The notes under the pieces are model-generated. The model saw only the letters and a list, made by a program, of their open reading frames with translations, ran no database searches and was not told the DNA's origin. The position numbers were made by a program, and so were the translations under genes. A stretch of DNA of 64,000 nt from Ephydatia muelleri (lineage: Eukaryota > Porifera > Demospongiae > Spongillida > Spongillidae), in the NCBI GenBank assembly GCA_013339895.1, contig JABACO010000023.1, positions 1,164,279-1,228,278 of the forward strand, in the 5' to 3' direction. Every line of letters begins with the position of its first letter. The first letter of the stretch is position 1. This document shows positions 1-12,881 of this stretch, one piece after another.

Positions 1-3000
1 GTGATATTGATCTGAGCTCCAGTCAACACTCGAGGACCTGCAGATTTTGGACAATTATGAACCATACAGGTATGACCCACACCCCTGGCCTTACTTAAGC
101 CAGCCGTAAATCCACCCAACTGTCTGCATACCACTATGACCTCTGCAGGCTGGAAGTTATTGCGACACACACCACCCCACGCCTGGTTGAGGCACACTTC
201 TACTCTACCCACTCCAGGCTGTGCACCAACCAATCGAATGTCTCCATCAGTACAGTTTGCCAGCTGAGTTGTAACATCTGTTGATGAAGGAACACGGAAT
301 GTGAATATCAGAATGGCATATGTGAACCACACAAGGATAGATGTTGAATCACAGGCAGATGTATATTTATGTGAAGGTAGGGGAGGGGTGATATATGGCG
401 AAAAACAAGAGGACATATGCTGAACAGCAAGAGATGGGAGACCCACACAATGACACAAGGCAGTACCTTGGCATACAACCCCAGCATCCTGGTATGCTGA
501 ACAGCTGGCACCGCTGGCCTGAATTCGAGGACAATCCTGTAGTCCACGTTCAGAACCTGAGCAGTTAACCCCTCCAAGCACAAAAGGAAGGCTGTTCTCT
601 CCAAAGGCACCCCCAGTGATGGCCACAGCACCTAGTGTACAGATACACAGTCATGGAATAGAATTAATAACAAGTTAATACTGTGTAATTGTATGTCAAC
701 AATCATTGGTAGTTCTTCTGTACTCCAAAACATTTTTTCACGTTTGGCATGCAAATGAAACTGCATCAGTGGGTCTGTTTGCTTTAAAAAGTTAAAAAAA
801 TATTAATATTTCTGTTTGTAACCAGCTTGACAATGATAATAGTTTTCAATTTAGTCATTGAATGCAACCAAATTATACGTAATCAACATACACAGATAAT
901 AAATAATGACCCAAACTAAACAAACTACCAAACTACCTCCTTTATCTGGTTGCTCTATGCTCGGTTTGATGTGATACCAATAGCTAGTGTACACAAATGG
1001 AGTAGGAAAGGGGGGGGTCTCATAAACATTACCCAGCGTTTTTTAACCATAAGGCTGAATATATTTTAAACAGTGATGGCATTTACCAATACCTAGGATC
1101 ACTGCAAACACCGTGTGGGTAGTCTAGTCAAACTAGAGTCCTTACCATAAGGGGAATACCCCAGGCTCCTGCAGGCCACAGAGGCATCCTTGTTGCTCCA
1201 TGTCTGAGAACAAACTGTTCCAAACTGCCCGCCTAGGCACACCTCCACCCTCCCTCTTGACAGTTGGTCTAGGTCACTATCAAGGTACAGGGCACTAGGG
1301 TTCCCTGACTGGTAGAAGGACAGAGCATCCGGGCCAACAATCAATCTGATCTGGCCATCAATGCATGTGCCTGTGTGTGAAGAGGGAGGGAAAATTAAAT
1401 TGAGTCCTTTGCTCCACTCATGCCTCTTCATATTCTCACCTCCACATATTACACCTGCTATTTCATTGGAATAACAGTTGTGCATTCCAATGGGGTTGTG
1501 TTGGCACTGCAGGACTGAACCTTCTGTACCCACACACTTCACATTGTCCAGGAAGATCTGCCCATTCCCTGCCCCAAAATAGCTACGAGGCACTGCAACT
1601 GCACCTGGGGAAGTGATTGGACGATGAGCTACAAGCCTTCACCACAGGGCCCTAATGGTACCCACCAGTGGTGGTAAGGTTCAGCTGCCTGCAAACCACT
1701 GCAGCATCAAGCTCATTCCAGAAATCATCACAGATGGTTCCAAAAGTCTGGTTATAGCAGATTTCCACACGACCCGTGTTGCTTGATGTGCCATTGACCA
1801 GTACAACAGTTCCATTTTGACAAGCTACAATGGAATGGGAAGAACATTAGTTAGATACATACATCAGAGACAGCTCCCTTGTTGCATGTCTAACCTAGTC
1901 TACAAATCAGGGTCTTGCCAATGAATACATTCAACCACACATAAGGCACTACCAACTATTGCACGAAGAAGTTTCAATTATTTATGGAGTCTAAGTTTCG
2001 ATGGCCTTTGAGCCTACTTACAATGCATATAAGGGACAGCTTACGTATGCATCCATGGCTGTCAGGAAGTAAAACTTGCCCGGGATTGCATGTACAATAA
2101 TAGTTCCCTGGTGTATTGACACACGTCTCTGTGCAGTTGCCATTCTGAACTGAACACTCATCAATATCTTCATGTGTGAAGGTGGAAGGTACAGGGGAGA
2201 GGGAAAGATTAGAATGTGAGGGAAACAGCAAACACAGCAGGCCAATGTGCTTTACCAGTACAGTTGAAGCCATTAGATGCAAGGACATAACCTGCTTGAC
2301 AGCTGCATTGGAACCCGGGGATAAGCTCGGTACAGACCTGCTGACAGCCTCCATTGTTCACGGCACACTGCTTGATGTCTGGGAAAATTGGAGCAATAAC
2401 TGGTAAACCTCCAACTAGAGAGCCATTGCATTCCCATAGCCCATAACAGCACACAATTTATGTGACACAGTCCTCAATTTTCCCAATCTAGTATTAGGCT
2501 GACCGAGGGTCAGAGAATGGAAAAGAGACCCAGCTAGGTGTATTGGATGCAACGAACAGGGTACCTAGTGTTAACATTTAATTACATCCTAAGTGAATGT
2601 CTTAGCCTCCATTACCTTGGCATGATATCCCCACATCCCTCGAATGGTCGCAGGTCTGTTGAATACGATAGGGGCAGGACAAGATGGAGGTCTCTGACCC
2701 ATGGCAGCCCAAGTTGTCCAGGAAGATGGGTCCACTCCCACTTCCAAATGCAGCCATTCTGAATGCAGTGGCATCTGCTCACACAGGAAGGCATGCATAG
2801 GCTCACATCACTGTGCATGGGCACACACACGCACAAACACACACACACACACACATACACACACACACATACACACACACACATACACACACACACACAC
2901 ACACTTTCTTACTAGTGTTGGCAAATCCCAGCTGTTGGCATATCACTGCGGCATCATCTGTACCAAAGCCTCGATCACAAATGGTGCCCCATGCATTGTT

Positions 3001-6000
3001 AAGGCACAGCTTAACCCTCCCATTCAATGCACTGGTCCCACCCTGAAGCCTCAGGGAACCATCACTGCAGTTCCCTGCAGCCGTTGTGGTGGCTGGAAAG
3101 AAAACACTTTTTTAAACAGGACTTCAAATAAACAGCACCAAGCGTGTTTGATATTCTACGTGAACAACAACCTGCACACACACAAGCATGACATAATAGA
3201 TGTCAGGTGTGCACTATATGAAATTATAATAACAGATTAATCAGTTGTAGAAAGGCATTGGGGCAGTCATATGACTAACTCCACAAGCTTTGACAGTAAG
3301 CATGACGTGCGTATGACTCGTCGTTACCTTGGCAGATCACTCCAGCAGCATCTATGGACCTTAAGCAGCCAGTCAGGTCCTTGGAATAGTTGCATTGGAG
3401 CAAGCTGTTCTCTGATCCAGAGCAGTTCACACTGGACAGCAGAAGAGGCAGAGAACCATCACTGAAGGCCGACCCTGGCAAAGCAACTGCTCCTGGAGAG
3501 GTGGGAAGAGGAATGTGAAGGAGTGAGGAGTAGGTGTGGGAGAGAGGCATTGTGTGTAGAGCCCATACAAGAATGAATACAGTGTGTGGTGAAGGGTTGA
3601 GATATAAGAGCACATGGAAGAGGCAGGACGGAAGCATTATGAAGAAGCACTTAATAGCAAGCACAACAGAGGAAATAGAACAATAGTAGGAAAAGTGTGC
3701 GTAGACAAAATAGAAGACAAAAGGGATGGTGCACAATACACCTAGTCTGTTAATGTGGCTAGATATGAAAAGTGTCCATGAGGGTGTGGGATTCAATTGG
3801 AGGATCTGAACTAATGCCCAGTGACACATAATGACACAGGCTAATTATCCAGCATGCAATGTAAGACAATAGACTGACCATAGGGAGACAGCCCTAGAGC
3901 TCTGCAGGCCACTGAGGCATCCTGATTGGTCCATTGCTTATCACACACTTGACCAAAGGAACCATTCATACACAGCTCCACACGGCCTCGAAGGAGTTCA
4001 TCCATGCCAGGTTTGGAGTAGTAGGAACCATCGTAATGGGCTGTCCCAAGGTAATAGTCTGTTCCTGAACCGACCAGCAGCCTCAGAGCACCATCCATGC
4101 ACATAGCTACACAGGTGGGTGTGACATTGGAGGATGGTGTGATGCACACAACAGCACCACTGACCTCCACATGCTACTCCTGCATCTTCAGAGTGGGCAC
4201 AATCGTTGATCCCAATGGATACCACCTTTCTGTTGCATTGAAGGAGTGAAGATTCAGTCCCACTACAAAGGAGGTCATCCAGATATATAGGTCCAGTTCC
4301 GGGACCAAAATATGCTTTTCGAAGAGCCACCACATCTGCCAAATGTAAATGGTTATAATTAATAAACTGAAAAGCCGCTCCTCCTTACTGATGGAGGAAA
4401 GGTTGAGCTGTGAGCAGACTACTTTAGCATCCAGCTGGTCCCAGTGGTCATCACACACTGTCCCATAAGTGTTGTTGATGCAAACCTCCACTCTGCCTTG
4501 AGAAGCACTGAGTCCTCCCATCAGTCGAAGCTGACCATAACTGCAACCTTAGGTATGAGGAGCAATATGTGATCACATGTAAGACCACCCTGAACTATAC
4601 AAATGGGTCATTCAATGCCCATCGAAGGGTTAAATAAAAAAATACACTTGGCATTAAATGCAATTTGCACTAAGTTTCATTGAAAATACTAAATTACTAG
4701 CACTTTTATTTAGTTAAAAATAGTAACTCATTATGTCAACTGGTCATGCAAAATTGGATTCACAGCATATGCAATGAAGCAGCTCTCTAAGGACTGGCCA
4801 GCCCACAATATAGTACTTGCATTAACTTGTTGTATGTTTATGTGCTTGTGTGTAGATGTACAGCTCTACTTATTTGGATTCATACGACTACATTTTCATC
4901 GCCTGTAAAGATAAATTTATTTGGCTGAAGCTATAAGACATGCTGACCATTTCTGGTAAGGCTTTTCCCCCAATGGCAACCTACTGCATGTCAGTCCATC
5001 TCCAGTGTAACCATAGTTACAGGTGCAGTTGTAGCTTCCAATTGTATTTGAGCACTTGGCATTGACACTACAGTTGTTGGTGCCAGTAGAGCACTCATCA
5101 ATGTCCACACAGGTGCTTCCATCTCCTGTGTAACCAGGGTTACATGAGCAGTTGTAGCTTCCAATGGTGTTGGTACAGGTTCCATTTGGAGCCCGAGCAC
5201 ACGGTGGAAATTCACGGGAACATTCATTTACATCTGTGAAAAAGTGTGTGAAATACAAGCATAAAACAGCACCATTTCAGTAACCACACCCACCTCCTGA
5301 TAGAATGGTGCTGTCATCAACCCTGTACACCCACAGTCCAGGGATAGCCACATTGCTTGTTGATGATAGTGAACTGACCACTGCAGTTCCTGACCCAGGT
5401 AGGTCATAAGAGGTAGTGTCCCCAATAAATCTCGACAGAGCAAAGCTGCCGTTGGAGCTGCTAAAAGCGGTTGAGTTGTACAGCAGCAGGACATAGGAAG
5501 CAGTCCTATTAGAGGCCAGTATGCACTGAAAGGTGTTGGACTGAGGATGGGGTGGGTGAATTGGAAGAATTACAGTAAGTCAACATGTCAGCTACTGCAA
5601 CATGTGTCAGTATGAGGGCATACTTTCCACACACCGTTACGGATTGATAGTGCCTTTAGTCGTTTGCATGCATTTGTGTTAATTGTCACTGCATAGCACG
5701 TAAAATGCGTACCACATTCTGACTGCTGTTCGCTCTGATGCTCAACCAAGTAGATATAAACAGAAAACTTGGGGTGAAGGTGCCGGACGAAGTGAAGGCG
5801 CTCTGAATGGTTGCAGCTGTTCTCGTCAGTTCGCTGGAATTGGTGGATTGTCTGTACAGCACCTGACTATCGTTTGCAGTGGTGTTGAGGGTCACCACAT
5901 AGGCATATATCTGGGACACGTTCACGGACAGAGAAGCATCGGTTCCTATAGCCAATGACCCTCTGCGGGCAACCTGAAGACGTGAAACAATTTCAAACTC

Positions 6001-8095
6001 GTAAAGAAACTGAAATATTTTTATAATACCGGAATTAGCTCAAACACCACAACAAAGTCTCGGCGCACGCACAGCCTGGAGAGCCGTGTCTCACTTCATT
6101 AATAGCTGTCCATTACACAGCTATTAATGAAGTGCTGGATGCAAAGCATTAGATTAAAGAAGTTTAATGCCCCTAGGCGCCCGACCGCAGCCGCTGCGTA
6201 TTTATATGTCATAATTATTGTACTGGCCAGAGGCCAGCAACACCTTAGTCTCGCGTGCCATGACGTAATGTATAGAATATTCACGTCACTGAGTGTCAAC
6301 CATTCAAACCCAGGGCTTCCTAAAGTAAACTCTCAAACACTGGTGCTCTGCTCTTCATCTCAAGTAGTTATACACTACCTAATCTCCTAACCTGTCCACG
6401 ATTACTTAACTTGCATCATTAATGTATTACTGTGGTCAAACAGAGAGGTTGACCATGCACCATTTTAATTTCATGAGTGCACACAGTTATTACTATTCTT
6501 GTAATAAATAATAATAAACACCACTCCCACTCTGCCCACACATCATCCTGCCATTATCTAACCATTCTGCAAACTTTTAAGTTGGTATAACTAGTAAATA
6601 GAGTTTTACATTGTTGTATTGCTCAGCATACATTTCTCGAGTACACTAGGAAAGAAGTCTTACATGTTTGTACTCACACATAGAAGCTCTCAATACCCAT
6701 ACCGCATGACACGTCACTGCACCCTGACAGTTATGAAACTATTGTGCGGGGTCTCCTAAGCCACAAATAGTGGAAGATGTGTGTCTGCCCACTATTCAAT
6801 AGGAAAGGAGTCTTTGCTGCTAAACATAAGATCCAGTGTAATCTTACAGGTGTACAATCAAATCCATCCCTTTGCTCAGTGGTACAGCTAAACATTATCT
6901 GTTCATAGCAATCAATCCGCGGGTAACTTCCACGTGATCCCTTCATGAGGCAAGGCCACAAGAGTGGATTCACTCCACCCATCCCTCCAAAGTAGCTGAA
7001 ATCATTTAATAATTCATTTCTAGATCGTTGCATGCACTGGATCATATCCCAGAAGGCATAATATCATGTCAAAAATGCACACATGTGGGATTACATTTTG
7101 ATGGAGGTAATATATACCAATCTCACTCCCTTTGTGCACGTGTTTTAAAAGAAACAATTATTTATTTATTTATTTTAATGATTTCAACAATCTTACTGTA
7201 CTGGTCTGTGGAATAATCAAGTCAGTGATCAATTACGGCAGCACTATTCAACGCCACTTAATTAATGCCTAACATACCAATGGGTATAGATGGATTGCCA
7301 AGTACACAAGCATAAGAGTTTTTTTTTTTTGTTAAGAGCTATAACCAATTGCAAAGAATGAGTGAGTCAGGAAATGTAAAAATAAGCACATGCATTTGTT
7401 GCTATGTGCAGTAACAGCACATACCATCTTCCATACTTTGCCTTTTCATTGCGAAGTACAGAGCCATGCTGCAATCAATTAATTATTACGATTGCAGATC
7501 CATCGATCCATTTCACATGCTAACTCAGCAGAATAGTGTCATTGCTGGGTGACTTATATGCCTCATTTTGATTCCATGCAGCACCAAAGCTCATGCAGAT
7601 TCTCTTCTTGAATATGCTTCATGTTTTGCCATTAAAATTGCATTCACTAATGGCAAAGCTGACTGCAAGCGATTTCCAGAGAACGAGGAAGTTACAACTG
7701 AGGCTTCATGTCAAAGTACTAATAGGCTTCGTTCTCATGTTAACTGAGGAGAACAGGTCTCCAGCAGTCCACATATATGCTGCAGTCAGTGGTTCTTGCT
7801 CTTGAGTCAGCCTGCATGCACAGTTACATAAGATCTACCATGCACGGTTGAAGGCCGGCTTAAATAGTGGCTTTGCACGATGAGTTTTCACTGGCGGCAG
7901 ATCACTACTCCCATCCCATGCATCTTCCAAGACGGGTTTTATATTTGCATTAACTCTTTTCGGGCAACAGCGCAATATTGCAATATACACTTTGTTTAGC
8001 TAAACCGTTAAATTTTTGATAGTCAACAACACCTTGTCCAGAGTAATTAAATTCGTGTAAGCTTGTTTGCAAAGCGCCTCCGCACGATAGACCAG

Positions 8096-8130
<35 letters not shown>

Positions 8131-8599
8131 CGAAAGAGTTATAATTATAATGTTCTACACCAAAATACTATACACTGCACGTCGCGAATGTGGCTGGTCC
8201 CTGGAAAAAAAGTGAGCGAACACCTATGGAAGGATGTGATTCACGCGGCGAATCAGAAATTCAAGGAATACACCTTTCCTCCGCGTTCCATATACCCGTT
8301 TCGGCTATCAGTTTATAGAAAATCGACACCGACCGCTCGGCAAAGGAAATCACATTACCATTGCGTGCACGGCGTGGGTGTACGCTATGCACGTCTTGAC
8401 TCACGCGTATGTAGCTCTTGATTGCTGCATTGAACCGGAACGTGCTGTTGAGCTGTACCGTGGAGGAAGCAGGTTCGACCACCGCCTGGTCCTCCGTGAC
8501 GTTAAACGAGTAAAACTGGTCAAGCTGATACGCGTCAGCAGGACTTGCAGATAGTAGTACGAACGATACAACCAACAGCTGGATGCACCAGCCTGCCAT
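1..8599 (-). CDS. NIDO/EGF/SRCR multidomain secreted or surface receptor, 3' end outside window
   Basis: Seventeen exons are read from GT-AG sites with consistent phases: 8599-8405, 5973-5713, 5540-5294, 5233-4985, 4547-4389, 4335-4165, 4106-3879, 3492-3328, 3092-2913, 2774-2616, 2378-2256, 2167-2045, 1824-1666, 1604-1440, 1370-1146, 631-467 and 277 to the window edge. Exon 1 begins with a signal peptide ([16 protein letters not shown] then SASPADA). Exons 1-3 form a NIDO-like domain ([30 protein letters not shown]). Exon 4 holds two calcium-binding EGF modules (DVNEC, DIDEC). Then come SRCR1-3, each on two exons, two EGF exons, SRCR4-5 and the start of SRCR6. SRCR hallmarks are visible ([25 protein letters not shown]). 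From exon 3 on all introns are phase 1, typical of shuffled extracellular modules. A role in adhesion or ligand binding is inferred; any transmembrane segment would lie outside the window. Confidence 0.85.
5974..8404 (-). other. long first intron of the NIDO/EGF/SRCR gene
   Basis: This is a 2.4-kb intron with a GTGAGT donor at 8404 and a CTTCAG acceptor at 5979-5974. No convincing coding sequence was seen on either strand. It holds a 17-bp-arm inverted repeat (6092-6108 with 6118-6134), T-rich runs and a pure C run of about 30 bases at 8096-8126. Confidence 0.7.
6092..6134. repeat. perfect inverted repeat, 17-bp arms, 9-bp loop
   Basis: The left arm CACTTCATTAATAGCTG at 6092-6108 is matched exactly by its reverse complement at 6118-6134. 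It lies inside an intron of the SRCR gene. It is probably a small hairpin element; no function is claimed. Confidence 0.85.
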
Positions 8600-9029
8600 A
8601 TCTTAGTCACTTTAAAAAGGGTCACTTTCAGGAAAAATAAGTGATTGCTACTATATGTTGAAGCCAATTATATAGCAAAGGACTGATTCAAGGATGATTT
8701 TTGTCGCAATGTTTTATTACGGTTACATCTCCACAGCTTAAACACGTCAGTTGTAAAAAGTGTTCCAATATAGCGTCAGATTTCGTCGTTTTCCACTTCG
8801 CTTCTAAGTGTTGCGGTTCTATGTCTTCTGAGACGATGGCTTGCACACTGAATGATTGGAAGTTATATGCAAACAGCTCGAATACCGTACAGCAAGCACA
8901 CCCTTTTAATACTACTCCAACACATGACATCAGTACCACAAGGTCCATTACAAACAATAAATTAACAATAAATTAACAATAAATTAACACAATAAATTAA
9001 CACGTCAGTCCTGAAACCATTCCCAGACT

Positions 9030-9191
9030 CACACAGCCGGCAAAAAAAGGCGCAACTCATATTTTGATTTCACAAGTGATCTGTTTTTTCATATCTGTAC
9101 CAAAATGTTAACAGTTTTGATACAGATATGAAAAACAGATCACTTGTGGAATCAAAATATGATTTGCGTCTTTTTTTTTTTTGCTGTGTCA
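9030..9191. repeat. hairpin-type MITE, ~76-bp imperfect arms
   Basis: The two halves are near-perfect inverted copies around a short loop near 9106-9115. The left arm runs through CACAAGTGATCTG and CATATCTGTA; the right arm repeats these in reverse complement and ends in a T run and GCTGTGT. No coding capacity is seen. The structure fits a foldback MITE. It lies between the SRCR gene start and the next TIR element. Confidence 0.75.
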
Positions 9192-9484
9192 GCCAAGTCC
9201 CCAGTCGCTCACATCAAGAATATTGAATTCAGCACCATTCATGTCGAACATATATTCGTATTAATAATCTTGTACTGTACCTTAATTTAGCTGAAGTCAT
9301 AGGCGTAGACAAGCCGAAAATTACTGAAACAATCCATCCTGCTTTTATAAATTGTCAGTTTTGTCTTTGTGGACGTGAGTTTAACAGCATGCACCAGTTA
9401 AGCCTTTGCTGAATTTCTGTAGCGCGAAGCCAGGTTTTCAGTCTTCGTAGTGCACTGATGCACCTCTCGCTTGTTGCATTGGTT

Positions 9485-9589
9485 GCCGGTGTCACGAAAT
9501 AAATTATCCCCCGGATAATTTATTTGGGAATAGTTTATCCCCCAGATAAATTATTCCGGAATAGCTTATCCCCCTTCGGAATAGATTAG

Positions 9590-9644
<55 letters not shown>

Positions 9645-10951
9645 GTTGTGTGCATTAGCGCAAGTAAATGCAGATCTTTTGATTTGCATCTTGTTGATTT
9701 GTATGACCTCTCCATCAGCCGTAATGCAAGCCAGGAGCGATAGTACCGTTCGGCCACCTATACGTGCATGAAAGAAGTGAAGAAATACATCAGAAAGTAA
9801 TTACCAGTGATTGCTTCAAATTCAAAGAAAGGCATTATACAGTGAATTCTCTTATGCTGCTATACAACTGAGTACATAGATATATCAAATAGCAATCTTT
9901 GACACGATCGATCTCACGATTTTACATGCTTGTAGAATGGTAGTAGTGAAACCGATTCGTATACGTATACAAGTAAATAAAAACATTCTCTACGAGAAAG
10001 TTGGTGGGATATAGGATTTGAAGGCAATTGGTGGTGTAAAAAGCAAGGAAACAAGGTCTTATCAGAAGGGAAAATGTAATAGTCCTATTTAGCACATTTC
10101 TAGGGCGTATGTTGTTTGTGTGCTACATATAGGACTATTACATTTTCCCTTCTGATAAGACCTTGTTTCCTTGCTTTTTACACCACCAATTGCCTTCAAA
10201 TCCTATATCCCACCAACTTTCTCGTAGAGAATGTTTTTATTTACTTGTTTTCTTAATTTTTTTTCACACCCAATGTCTAATTATACAAGACATAGGCTAG
10301 TCGATTGTGTATCAGAGTATAACATCGATTATTTATATAAAAGCGAGTCCTCCATCCGATTCTGAAGCTAGTGGTGAAATTTTGATCGCTTAAAAGTGTT
10401 CCTGTCCCGAGTTATGCGTTGCCAAGAAGGAGGAGAAGAAGACGACCCGCCCCTTGTTCCGAGACTGGGTACGAGAACGGGCAGTACACTCTTGTTCTCT
10501 ACAACCACGCGGTTCTGCGACATGAAACAAAAACGAAACTACTCATTTTTGACTTCTAGATCGATTGCTAAAACAAGCTACACGATCCGATCGTCGGGAG
10601 TGTTGTTACAGACGGGTCGCGTTTTTTTAATGACTTCATAGTCGGGGTCAAATCCTATATGGAAGTTTCTAACGAAACTTCCGATATAACGTACTTTTCT
10701 GTCGATACGCCCTTTTAACATCTTTGCCATCTTTTGACTCCACCACATCCCGAGACCTACTGTCTTTGCTCTCAAGGAAACAAACAATGTCGTTGTATTC
10801 TTTTACTTCCATCCGTTATGGCGGACACGAGTGAGCGTTTTATTAAAGGGGGTCAATCTATTCCAATGCAAGGGATGATAAACTATTCCGGAATAATTTA
10901 TCCTGGGAGGGGATAAAATTATTGGGGGATAATCTATTCCGTGACACCGGC
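9485..10951. mobile_element. non-autonomous DNA element with long terminal inverted repeats
   Basis: The left end GCCGGTGTCACG at 9485 and the right end GTGACACCGGC at 10941-10951 are inverted copies. The similarity continues inward about 80-100 bp through repeated blocks of the type GGAATAG-TTATCCCC. A C run (9591-9623) followed by CT repeats sits just inside the left TIR. The centre is a 119-bp-arm palindrome (9970-10247). Short open frames around 10396-10787 resemble no protein I recognise. A target-site duplication is not evident from the immediate flanks. Transposase is presumably supplied in trans (inference). Confidence 0.7.
9970..10247. repeat. long palindrome, 119-bp arms with 40-bp loop
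   Basis: Bases 9970-10088 are repeated as reverse complement at 10129-10247 with essentially no mismatches on reading. The loop is 10089-10128. It sits inside the TIR element at 9485-10951 and could extrude a cruciform or give a long hairpin RNA. Confidence 0.9.
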
Positions 10952-11077
10952 ATGACAAAAACTTCTATAGTAAGTACATTAGAATGGACTTGGGATTGAT
11001 GACTAGTCTTCATCTATCAGAGCTTTCCGTGCATAAGAGTTAACGGCTGCATTCCTAAAGCATCAGCGCTTCTGAAG

Positions 11078-12110
11078 TCAGATGCGTAAAAACCAAACTA
11101 TCTCTGATAAATTGCAAAAATCACCTGAAAATAACTTGACATCAGTCGTTTCAAGTCTTTGGAACCCTTTCTGGTAGAATCTTTCTTGAATTGTTCCAAT
11201 AACAGTGTCTATTGCCTGCATGGAAGTAAATTGATCTGCCGACTGAACTGAATTGTTGTTCAGCGGGCAGTGCATGTTGCCAATTTCAAAGCTAACCTTT
11301 AGAAGAGCTTTTTTAAGCCCAGCAAGAACTGGTGAAAATATAAATATTCCCTTAACCTGTGACCTGCGTTGCTCAACATAGTACCAGAAGAGCTTACATC
11401 ATTGTCATCTCTCAATAACTGAAGATATTTGTACAAGTTTTTGTCTTTCTGATGCACACTTGTACCTTGCAAGGATCGCGACAAATTGTCCAGCATGTTT
11501 AATATTTTTCTTCCAACTGAGCTCAGTCCATAAACGAATTAATCTCTCCATCTGAACAGCAACTTCTGCAATCCTTGCTCTGGCATCCGTGTTTTTTTTG
11601 AGGCCCACAGCACGAATATTAATTCAATAGTTGAAAATAATTTCCCTTTACGTCTCTGATTTTATACCTCTGTCAACACTTTTCTTCAGCATGGATTCAT
11701 AGAAATGAGCATTTTTACCAACGTCTTTTGAGCTGCTTGGAATTGTTACTAACCGCTTCATGGTGAGATTTGAATTTTTGAGAACCTTTCAAGGGCCTTT
11801 TTCCACTGCGACTACTGTATTTGTAGAAACATCATCCTGAGTCCTGACCATATTACCCATTTCAGTAGGCCTCGGTTGTCGTGGTCATGCAGTAGTAACA
11901 GAGAACAGAGTCGCCTTGTTCTTGATAGTGGAGCCATTGATATTTATAATACCAAGCTGAAAGAAAAGAACGTCTTTGTTTGCCGTAGTTTCTCTTTATA
12001 AATGAAGGAAACAAATTCCATTGGGATTGTGAAGCTGGCTTGCAATCTGCCACAATCGTACACGTACCTGTCGAAGATGCAGACAGAATCAAATTGCTTA
12101 CTGGCGACAT
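11078..12110 (-). pseudogene. degenerate hAT/ZMYM-type transposase with TTF zinc finger
   Basis: The reading frame near 12046-11870 encodes FGKQ-like/KRSF-like text: NYGKQRRSFLSAWYYKYQW followed by LHYQEQGDSVLCYYC. This is the TTF-type zinc finger that opens many hAT-family transposases and ZMYM1-like proteins. Downstream fragments in other frames (about 11608-11299 and 11275-11078) contain helix-rich text such as AIDTVIGTIQERFYQKGFQ, which fits the later part of such proteins. Stops and frame changes break the reading, so it is called a relic. The family assignment rests on the finger and is a pattern judgement. Confidence 0.6.
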
Positions 12111-12219
12111 TAGTCTCGTACTCAGACCCAAAGTTACGCAGCTGCGGGTGGATTTTACAAGCGTAGCGGTGATGCAATCCATCCGCAGCTGCGTAACTTT
12201 AGGTCTGAGAACGAGACTA
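12111..12219. repeat. hairpin element, ~44-bp arms
   Basis: The left arm at 12111-12154 (TAGTCTCGTACTCAGACCCA onward) is repeated in reverse complement at 12176-12219 with about three mismatches. It overlaps the upstream edge of the hAT relic. The outer motif AGTCTCG plus CAGACC recurs in the hairpin at 12478-12562. Confidence 0.85.
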
Positions 12220-12477
12220 TGTCGACACGCCCACCGGTCAGTTGGATCGTTGTCAGTGGGTTGCGACAGAATGACATGGCTGTCTAGCTGTAGAGAGACC
12301 ACTATCACAGGAATGACTGCTGCACAGTTCCATACAGGTTCTTGCACTTGAATTTGGAGAGCCAAGATAATAGTGGCTTGCTTGAATATTTAGTTAGTGG
12401 TTAAGTTGTTAAAATTAGCCCCCCCCCCCCCCCCCCCCCCCCCCTTCTTAGAAAGGTTGTCTACACCCTGAAAGTGG

Positions 12478-12562
12478 TCTTGGCCCCAGACCCAGTTCTG
12501 TGCTGCTCTGAACAACTTGTACAAGGTGCCACCACTCCTGTGAACTGGGTCTGGGGCCGAGA
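12478..12562. repeat. hairpin, 21-bp arms
   Basis: TCTTGGCCCCAGACCCAGTT at 12478 is mirrored by an inverted copy at 12542-12562 with one mismatch. A C run lies just left at 12419-12444. It is similar at its ends to the hairpin at 12111-12219, so the two may belong to one MITE family. Confidence 0.75.
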
Positions 12563-12795
12563 CTATGAGAAAGTGACAGAAACATATCATATTCCATATG
12601 CATACACTCGTATGCCCCAAAATTTTGGTGGAGAAATAACCTATACATTCAGTGATCGGCTTTGAGAATGTCTGTATTTGCAAAGTTTAGGACTGTTTCA
12701 TTGTATAGCATCCCATCAAACCCATTGTACCAAGACTGTACCAGGACTGTACCTTGCTTTATTGCACCACCCAATCTACCTACACTTTCTTGATT

Positions 12796-12801
12796 TTTAT
12801 T
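12796..12801 (-). promoter_or_regulatory. AATAAA poly(A) signal, candidate for URAD
   Basis: On the minus strand AATAAA lies about 80 nt downstream of the URAD stop codon, a plausible cleavage signal for a short 3' UTR. Confidence 0.45.
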
Positions 12802-12881
12802 TAATACAGTCATATTGATAGTTTATAGTATGCCAAGCCTGTAATAGCATTCACTGTCGTGCATGCTTCAACATTGCCTAC

